Below the pieces are notes generated by a model, which did not search any database, was not told where the DNA came from, and worked only from the letters and a program-made list of their open reading frames with translations. Both the position numbers and the translations under genes were made by a program. Below are positions 54,874-61,199 of a DNA stretch of 64,000 nt, piece by piece; the stretch's first letter is position 1, and the number at the start of each line of letters is the position of its first letter. This stretch comes from JBLNBN01 sp050260015 (GTDB lineage: Bacteria; Bacteroidota; Ignavibacteria; Kapaibacteriales; UBA2268): assembly GCA_050260015.1 (NCBI GenBank), contig JBLNBN010000029.1, positions 1-64,000 on the forward strand. Direction: 5' to 3'.

Positions 54874-55483
54874 TTACATACTCTGTTTTACTTTTAACTA
54901 AATATTCTATCCAGACCATTGCTGGAATAAGTAGGTTTTCATATTTATTTTCTAATGCAACTTTCAAATTTTGGAATTGCGAATACAATACTTTTGTGGC
55001 TGGACTAGACACTTCAAGTAAACTCTTTTTTGAAATTGAATTTTTGGCTGAGTAAAGAACAGGTTCTTTGCCGATAGCTTCTTTTATTGCCCCCAATGGA
55101 GTTAGAGAAAGAATATCGCAAGCTGTTGTTAAGTATTTTTTTCTATTCGACAAACTACTTGCTGCTTCATTTAGAAAACTGAAAAATTCATTTCCTGCTT
55201 CGTTGATAGTGAAATATTCTTTTGTATTGTCAGTTTTAGAAAGTTTTCCACTACCTAAAAGTGTTTGAATAGATAAATCAATATCAATACTGTAGGGACT
55301 GCCCAATTCAGTTTTTACAAATGAATATCTCCAGTCCTCAACTGAGTTGCCTTCGTATAAAGACAACAAGCAACTGAAATAAGCAAAGAACTGAATCTCG
55401 TAAAGTGAGAAATCCTCTATCTTTCGTTGCAATCTTTGCCCGATGAAAAGTGTGTCAAATATGGCTTCCGGGGAATTCATCAT
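54860..55483 (-). CDS. Middle-component-like protein of the four-gene system
   Basis: A 207-residue protein in the position and size range of ABC-3C 'middle components' and Lamassu LmuC. The N-terminus 'SLYEIQFFAYFSCLLSLYEG' is helical. The centre, 'DLSIQTLLGSGKLSKTD' followed by 'YFTINEAGNEFFSFL', reads as a winged-helix (helix, short wing, next helix). The C-terminus is helical. Family membership is inferred from context and general layout, not from a recognised signature. It starts 2 bases before the ATPase gene ends, which implies tight coupling. Confidence 0.5.
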   Translation of the reverse strand: MMNSPEAIFDTLFIGQRLQRKIEDFSLYEIQFFAYFSCLLSLYEGNSVEDWRYSFVKTELGSPYSIDIDLSIQTLLGSGKLSKTDNTKEYFTINEAGNEFFSFLNEAASSLSNRKKYLTTACDILSLTPLGAIKEAIGKEPVLYSAKNSISKKSLLEVSSPATKVLYSQFQNLKVALENKYENLLIPAMVWIEYLVKSKTEYVNDSQ

Positions 55484-55484
55484 T

Positions 55485-57422
55485 CTAACTGAGTATTTTT
55501 TCTAATTCAGAAAATGCTTCTTCAATGCGATGGTTTTCTTTTTGCTGAACTTCTGAAAGAGTTGTCCACTCAGTCATTCTTTCAATTGTCATTTTTTTCT
55601 TTTTGCAAATAGTAGCCAATTCTTTTAGCAACTGAGAACTATTGATGTTCGCCGTAAGAATTACTTTGTATGAATCTTTAGCAAAGTCTGCAAACATTTT
55701 TCCGGCTCTGCTCTCGTATGCAATGTCAAGAGAACCTTCAGGCGTGTCAATTAAAACTGTTGCTGAATTTGTGCAAAGTTCTATGAGTGCCATTCTAATT
55801 GCGATATCAACAAAATATCGTTGGCTTTCTGAAAGTTGATGTGCTACTTTTCTTTTTGTGTTCTCAATGTTGATAGAAAGACTTGCGCCTTTCACTGATG
55901 ATGCCAATGAGATATCTATATCAAGCCCCAAAAAACTTTTTGCATATTGATTGAATTTAGGTATAAACTCTTCTTCAGCGTCAATATATCCCTTATTCAT
56001 CTGTATTTCGAGAGGTTCGAGTTCTTGTCGAGCTTTATTTCTTTTTCTATATGCCTCTTCTTTTTGTGCAGTAAGTTGTTCTATTGTATTTTGATAGCTT
56101 TTTAGTATTTCCTGAATACCGCCGTCAGATTTGAATTTGTGAATACTCCTTAATAATTCTTCGTTGTCCTTCTCAATTTTCTGTATTTCTGAGTTTACAT
56201 CATTCAAGTCAACTGTAAAATTCTTCTCTTGTTCAATTAGCCGGTCCTTTTTTGTCTGTGATGATTTGATTTTCTTTGAAAAATCTGCAAGCTGAGTGTC
56301 AATTATTTTGAGCTGCTCAAAAAGTTCTTTTGAATTTTTTCCTGTTGCTTTTTTCTGCTGCTCTTTTATTGTATTCACCAAGGATTCGATTAGGTCAGTG
56401 AAATCATTACCATTAAATATTCTTAATTTCAAATCCTTTAGGATTTGAATAACGGTTGGGTTTTTCTCAATGGGCGTATCATTGGTCAAGGTTTGATTAA
56501 AAAGTGTTTCATATTCACTTCTCATTGCTGATGCTCTTAAAGATGTGTCTGCAATATTCAAATCAGCATCTTTTATTTCCTCTGAAATCCATTTTAGTTG
56601 GCTTGTTAACTCATCTGATTTTTCTCGCAGTGCTTTATGTGTTTCGTACAGTTCAATATTAGAACCCTTATTCATGTCAATTTCTTCCATGCTTTTCTGA
56701 ACAGAATTTAATTGAGTTCTTGTCCGAGTAATTTGAAATTGTAAGTTCCTAACTTCTGAATCAAATTTATTGTATTCCTTCCTGAGTTGATCTGCAAGTT
56801 TTGCTTTATCTGCATCGACTCCAAAGAATAGATACAACACTCTTTCTATCAAACTTTCATTCCAGAAAAGCAATTGATGGGTTTCATCAAATGTGAAAAG
56901 ATATGTTTGGAGAAAAACGAACTGGTCAAACTCCGAAAGGTTTACATCTTTTGTAAAATGAGTTTTGAATAGGTCATTTAGGTCAGTGTTCGTGGTCTGT
57001 TCAGAAATCTCTATTTCTTTCCCTTTTACCTTTTTTGAAAATAGTCGCAACTCATCAGGCTCAAAGAAACCTCTTGTTATTGTATATTCAATATCGTCAA
57101 TAGAAAATTCCAAGCAAACTTCGGCTAAGTCATAATTTTCTTCACTTATTCTACCGTCAAAATAGTTTGCAGCGAATCCCTTACTCCTATTGTAAAATGC
57201 AGCTATAGAATTATACCATGTAAAATCTCTATCCGGGTGTTTTACAATGCCTGTGATTGCGTAATTTATGATGGTAATGAAGGTCGATTTTCCCAGCCCG
57301 TTTGCTCCTGCAAGACAGTAGACATTTTTAGATAAATCAATGTCTAGGTAGTCAGTCTTTTTATAAAGACTGAAGTGGTTTATCTTGACATTTTTCAATA
57401 TTGGGAAATTGTATTTTTTCAT
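55485..57422 (-). CDS. SMC/Rad50-like ABC ATPase of the four-gene system
   Basis: A 645-residue ATPase. Walker A 'GANGLGKST' is at 39-47. Two long coiled-coil arms (about 210-290 and 340-470) meet near the middle. The ABC signature 'LSESQRYF' is near 529, and Walker B 'VLIDTPEGSLDIAY' near 556. The 'DTPEGSLD' form, with Asp-Thr-Pro-Glu in place of Asp-Glu, and the short coiled coil without a zinc hook fit Lamassu/ABC-3C ATPases better than RecN or SbcC; I name that family from memory and not from a search. It is the first gene of the operon and would sense DNA ends or structures and release the effector. Confidence 0.8.
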   Translation of the reverse strand: MKKYNFPILKNVKINHFSLYKKTDYLDIDLSKNVYCLAGANGLGKSTFITIINYAITGIVKHPDRDFTWYNSIAAFYNRSKGFAANYFDGRISEENYDLAEVCLEFSIDDIEYTITRGFFEPDELRLFSKKVKGKEIEISEQTTNTDLNDLFKTHFTKDVNLSEFDQFVFLQTYLFTFDETHQLLFWNESLIERVLYLFFGVDADKAKLADQLRKEYNKFDSEVRNLQFQITRTRTQLNSVQKSMEEIDMNKGSNIELYETHKALREKSDELTSQLKWISEEIKDADLNIADTSLRASAMRSEYETLFNQTLTNDTPIEKNPTVIQILKDLKLRIFNGNDFTDLIESLVNTIKEQQKKATGKNSKELFEQLKIIDTQLADFSKKIKSSQTKKDRLIEQEKNFTVDLNDVNSEIQKIEKDNEELLRSIHKFKSDGGIQEILKSYQNTIEQLTAQKEEAYRKRNKARQELEPLEIQMNKGYIDAEEEFIPKFNQYAKSFLGLDIDISLASSVKGASLSINIENTKRKVAHQLSESQRYFVDIAIRMALIELCTNSATVLIDTPEGSLDIAYESRAGKMFADFAKDSYKVILTANINSSQLLKELATICKKKKMTIERMTEWTTLSEVQQKENHRIEEAFSELEKILS

Positions 57423-58050
57423 ATTCTGTTTACAAATTTCTTAACCAGCAAAGTAACAAAAAAGAATGGAACTTATGTTGTTGAGCTAAACCGTATGTGA
57501 TTGCACTCTTTGACAAAGCTTTGGTTGTAGCGTGGGATTGTGGGGCTTTGGCAATGTGTGCAATTTGGGTCGGCAATTGTTTTAAAAAATATGCTGTGGG
57601 CAAAAAAATAAAAAACATTGGTTCGGCTGTTGGGCCGGCTTTCTGGTCTTTTAAATATTTCTTTTTTCAGTTCTTTCACAATGGTTTACTTTTCAATTTT
57701 ATGTCTGTCGTTGCTTGTCTCTTACACTTACTGCTAACAACTAATCTGCCGTACCTTTGAAACATTTTTATTACTGCGTCAAACTGTCCTAATTAATATG
57801 CTATTAACCATATATGCGTTTAACCGGAAATGAACTTTTTAAATGATTTCAGTCAAGCTAAACACGAATTCACGTTAGCAGGGCGATTCGCTCGCCAATC
57901 TATTATTAACAAACTTGCTAAATATATTTTTAATAAGCAAATTTTATTTTTCCACATTTTCTTCACAGCTCCCTCCCCCGCCTTATTCCCTCTTCCCCTC
58001 TTCAAAAAAATTTCGTAATTTACGTTTTTGTAACTGATAATACTTTTAAA
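57423..58050. other. AT-rich intergenic region between the defence operon and tldD
   Basis: About 630 bases. It contains hairpin repeat copy 2 (57500-57564), a second G/T-rich stretch near 57620 ('ggttcggctgttgggccggc') that could be a worn repeat, and the promoter region of the operon. Two small ORFs here are repeat- or AT-driven and not believed. The right end has a 'cccctcttc' low-complexity remnant near 57970 where composition returns to that of the chromosome. Confidence 0.5.
57500..57564. repeat. Covarying hairpin repeat, copy 2
   Basis: Arms of 20 bases at 57500-57519 and 57545-57564 pair with 17 matches; the loop is 25 bases, the same as copy 1. The basal stem is ATTGCA/TGCAAT where copy 1 has TTGCAAG/CTTGCAA, so both sides changed together. 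The three mismatches are at the same places in both copies. It lies about 78 bases upstream of the ATPase start. Confidence 0.8.
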
Positions 58051-59574
58051 ATGAAAAGAAGAGATTTTGTTAAACTTACGGGCTTGGGGTGCGGAGCCGC
58101 TATGGCGATGACGATGCTGCCGAAAGCCGCCGCATGGGCGGCGGACTCGCCGGGCGCGAAAGGCCCGGTATTTATGAACGAACAGTTCGGCCTGGGCCGC
58201 GAGGAAATTACCCGCGCGCTCGCCGCCGCGCTATCCAAAGGCGGGGACTTCTCCGAAGTCTTCTTCGAATATAAAGTTTCCACCTCGATCAATATCGAGG
58301 AGGACATAGTTAAGAATTCCTCGGAATCCATCACGCTCGGCGCGGGCGTCCGCGTTATCGCGGGCGAACAGGTCGGCTACGCCTATACGAGCGAACTGAC
58401 CGAAGAAAAGCTGACGAAAGCCGCCCTTACCGCCGCCGCTATCGCCGCCGGCTCGGCGAAGAATATGAAGATCAATCTGACGCCCCGCGCGCCAAAAGCG
58501 CAGGTCTACGGCTTCGGCGACCCGTTCCACGAAAAGCGCATCGCCGATAAAATCGCGATAACCCGCGCAGCCTACGACGCCGCGAAGAATTACGATCCGA
58601 AAATAACTAAGGTGAGCTCGAGCCTCGGCGACGACATCCAATACGTCACCATAGCCAACAGCGAAGGGCTCTACGTAGCGGATACGCGCCCGCAGGTTCG
58701 GCTCTCGGTTTCCGCCACCGCCGAAAAAGACGGCAAGCGCAACACCGGCAACGGCAACAACGGCGGGCGCGCAGGAGCGGATTTCTACAAAACAGTCGAA
58801 ACTCCCGAATCGATCGGCAAACGCGCCGCCGAAGAAGCCCTGCTGCTGCTTACGGCAGTAGACGCCCCCGCCGGGGAATTGCCGGTAGTGCTGAGCCGCC
58901 ACCAGAGCGGCGTTATGATCCACGAAGCCGTCGGGCATCCGCTCGAAGCCGACTTCGCATGGAGAAAGACCTCCATAATGTGGGACAAGATGAACAAAAC
59001 CGTCGCCGCGCCCGGCGTAACGATCTACGACGACGCCTCGATAGCGAATTACCGTGGCAGCTTAAACGTGGACGACGAAGGCACGGAGCCGACCAACGCG
59101 ATGCTCATCGAAAACGGCACGCTCGTCGGGTTCCTGCACGACAGGCTCTCCGCTAAGATATTGGGCGCCAAGCCGAACGGCCACGCCCGCCGCGAGAGCT
59201 TCCGCAATCCGCCGATACCGCGCATGAACAACACCGTGCTCGCAGGCGGCGACCGCGACCCCGATGAAATAATTCAATCCGTCAAGAAGGGCATTTACGC
59301 CGTTACGTACCAGGGCGGCCAGGTCTCCGGCGCGGGCAAGTTTACTTTCTCCGTCAACATGGGCTACCTAATCGAGGACGGCAAGCTGACGACCCCGATA
59401 AAGAATGCGACTCTCATCGGCACGAACGTGGCTACACTTATGGATATAGATATGATAGGCAACGACACGGGGTTCTTCCTCGGGACTTGCGGCAAGGAAG
59501 GTCAGAGCGTCCCCGTTACGTGCGGCACTCCGACTATTAGAATAAGCAAAATGACCGTAGGAGGCGTAGCGTAA
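58051..59574 (+). CDS. tldD: TldD metalloprotease subunit with Tat-like signal
   Basis: 507 residues. The active-site motif HExxxH is present in 'GVMIHEAVGHPLEADF'; TldD carries the zinc site of the TldD-TldE heterodimer, which trims unfolded peptides (CcdA, microcin B17 leader in E. coli). The N-terminus 'MKRRDFVKLTGLGCGAAMAM' has an RR pair before a hydrophobic core, like a Tat signal, and a likely cleavage after 'AAWA'. Canonical TldD is cytoplasmic, so export would be unusual, though such N-termini are seen in Bacteroidota relatives. Its last base is the first base of tldE. Confidence 0.9.
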   Translation: MKRRDFVKLTGLGCGAAMAMTMLPKAAAWAADSPGAKGPVFMNEQFGLGREEITRALAAALSKGGDFSEVFFEYKVSTSINIEEDIVKNSSESITLGAGVRVIAGEQVGYAYTSELTEEKLTKAALTAAAIAAGSAKNMKINLTPRAPKAQVYGFGDPFHEKRIADKIAITRAAYDAAKNYDPKITKVSSSLGDDIQYVTIANSEGLYVADTRPQVRLSVSATAEKDGKRNTGNGNNGGRAGADFYKTVETPESIGKRAAEEALLLLTAVDAPAGELPVVLSRHQSGVMIHEAVGHPLEADFAWRKTSIMWDKMNKTVAAPGVTIYDDASIANYRGSLNVDDEGTEPTNAMLIENGTLVGFLHDRLSAKILGAKPNGHARRESFRNPPIPRMNNTVLAGGDRDPDEIIQSVKKGIYAVTYQGGQVSGAGKFTFSVNMGYLIEDGKLTTPIKNATLIGTNVATLMDIDMIGNDTGFFLGTCGKEGQSVPVTCGTPTIRISKMTVGGVA

Positions 59575-60893
59575 TGGCAAAGACAAATTTAGAAATAGGC
59601 GGCGAATTAGTAAAATACGGCAAATCGCTCGGCGCGAGCGACGTGCAGGTTTCCGTCGGTTCCGGCGAACGCTTCTCAGTCGACGTGCGCGACGGCAAGG
59701 TCGAGAACCTCGTTCAGGCGGGTTCGATGGGCCTTTCGCTGAAAGTCGTATTGGACGGAAAAGTCGCAACGGCGTCTTCGTCGGATATGCGCCCCGAAAC
59801 TCTCAAGAAATTGATGGACGGAGCGGTTGAACGCGCCAAATACGCCGGAAAGGACGACTTCGCGGAACTGCCCGATCCCGAAGGCGAAATAGTAAACGCG
59901 GAGAAATTGAATCTCTACGATCCCGAATTCGATTCCTACACCGCCGAGCAGAAGATAAAGCTAGCAAAGGAAGTCGAGAGATTGGCGTTAGCCGAGGGCA
60001 AGATAAAGAAATCCGGCGGCGCTGGCGCAAGCTCCTCCATCAACGAGACGACTCTCGTTACGAGCCGCGGCTTCGCGGGTTCCTATAAATCTAGCTACTT
60101 CAGCTACGGCGTCAGCCTGCAAGCAGGCGAGGGAGACAATCTCTACGACGACGGCCGCTGGACCTCCGCGCGCAGAATGAAGGACTTAGAAAGCCCCGAA
60201 AAGATAGCGAGGGAAGCCGTCGAGCGCACCGCAAGAATGATCGGCGCGCGCAAGATCGCGACGCAGAACGTCCCCGTGGTCTTCGAGCCCGAGATGTCGG
60301 CGATGCTTTTAGGCTTCCTGGCGAGCTGCATATACGGTTCGAGCGTTTACATGAACCGCAGCTTCTTGGCGGGTAAACTGGGCGAAAAGATTGCCGGCGA
60401 GAACGTGACGATAATAGACGATCCGCTGATGCCCGGCGCTTTGGGTTCGCGTCCGTTCGACGGCGAGGGAATAGCCTCGCGCCGCAATGCGATAATCGAG
60501 CGCGGCGTACTGAAGAACTACGCCTTGAACAACTATGCCGCTAAGAAATTAAATCTTAAAGTAAACGGCATGGGCTCGGGAACCTCGAATTACTATCTCG
60601 AGAGCGGGAAATTATCGCAGGCGGAAATAATTAAATCCGTCGACAAGGGATTGCTCCTTATCAATACGATAGGACAGGGCGAGGTTCCGACTAGCGGCGA
60701 TATTTCCAAAGGCGCTTATGGTATGTGGATAGAGAACGGGGAAATAGTCTATCCGGTCGCCGAGATCACATTCAGCGGCAACCTCGGAAAGATCCTGAAC
60801 TCTATCGAAATGATAGGAAACGACCCCGACAAGACGAGCTCGACCTACGCGCCGACGATAAAGGTCGCGGAACTGACGCTTTCGGGGAAATAA
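59574..60893 (+). CDS. tldE: TldE/PmbA protease partner subunit
   Basis: 439 residues, the second half of the TldD/TldE complex. It starts at an ATG that overlaps the tldD stop by one base. It has family features, including 'QVSVGSGERFSVDVRDGKVE' at the front and 'NYAAKKLNLKVNGMGSGTSN' and 'EMIGNDPD' in the C-terminal part, but no HExxxH, as expected of TldE. No signal peptide is seen, so if TldD is exported by Tat, this partner would have to travel with it as a complex. That is possible for Tat, which moves folded dimers. Confidence 0.9.
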   Translation: MAKTNLEIGGELVKYGKSLGASDVQVSVGSGERFSVDVRDGKVENLVQAGSMGLSLKVVLDGKVATASSSDMRPETLKKLMDGAVERAKYAGKDDFAELPDPEGEIVNAEKLNLYDPEFDSYTAEQKIKLAKEVERLALAEGKIKKSGGAGASSSINETTLVTSRGFAGSYKSSYFSYGVSLQAGEGDNLYDDGRWTSARRMKDLESPEKIAREAVERTARMIGARKIATQNVPVVFEPEMSAMLLGFLASCIYGSSVYMNRSFLAGKLGEKIAGENVTIIDDPLMPGALGSRPFDGEGIASRRNAIIERGVLKNYALNNYAAKKLNLKVNGMGSGTSNYYLESGKLSQAEIIKSVDKGLLLINTIGQGEVPTSGDISKGAYGMWIENGEIVYPVAEITFSGNLGKILNSIEMIGNDPDKTSSTYAPTIKVAELTLSGK

Positions 60894-60902
60894 GGCGCCA
60901 CT

Positions 60903-60977
60903 CTCGGTCCCCTCCTAGTTAAGGATGGGAAGCGAATTGGACCCCCCCTCGGTCCCCTCCTAGTTAAGGATGGGAAG
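60903..60977. repeat. 30-base tandem direct repeat
   Basis: Identical 30-base copies at 60903-60932 and 60948-60977, separated by 15 bases. Each can fold on its own (CTCCT pairs with AGGA-G around 'agtta'). Confidence 0.75.
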
Positions 60978-60990
60978 GTAGAAGGATATT

Positions 60991-61026
60991 AAGGCTCTCA
61001 AGTCGGAAGGCTTGGGAGCTTTTTTT
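60991..61026 (+). terminator. tldDE terminator
   Basis: GCTCTCAAG (60994-61002) pairs with CTTGGGAGC (61011-61019) with one G-T pair, followed by seven Ts. Confidence 0.8.
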
Positions 61027-61095
61027 GTTATAGATTAAATAGCGGATTATCATTATCAACGGGATATACGTTCGTATAAATGTAGAAGATTTCTT

Positions 61096-61124
61096 GGGGC
61101 TGTCTCGGGTTACGAGACAGCCCC
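61096..61124. repeat. Perfect 12-base hairpin
   Basis: GGGGCTGTCTCG (61096-61107) pairs with CGAGACAGCCCC (61113-61124) around a five-base loop. There is no T tract on either strand, so it is not a standard terminator; it may be a repeat or a roadblock between convergent genes. Confidence 0.6.
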
Positions 61125-61199
61125 AGAACGTATTTCTATAAGACTACTCTATACAAATTAAGGGGACGCTGATCAAATGAGAGGGCATTCCCCCCTCTC

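Larger units (their letters stand above)
60894..61199. other. Intergenic region with tandem repeat, terminator and hairpin
   Basis: About 300 bases between convergent tldE and the glycosyltransferase. It holds a 30-base direct repeat (60903-60932 and 60948-60977), a terminator (60991-61026) and a perfect 12-base hairpin (61096-61124). No gene. Confidence 0.65.

Noticed and set aside
57497..57760. 87-codon plus-strand ORF next to the defence operon
   Set aside because: Its first part is read through hairpin repeat copy 2, it has no ribosome site, and a similar peptide arises from copy 1 in another ORF; it is a by-product of the repeat.
57830..58018. 62-codon plus-strand ORF before tldD
   Set aside because: AT-rich, no ribosome site, no recognisable sequence, and its end lies in low-complexity DNA.
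60903..60977. Tandem 30-base repeat as a CRISPR array
   Set aside because: Only two copies with a 15-base gap that is too short for a spacer, and no cas genes nearby.
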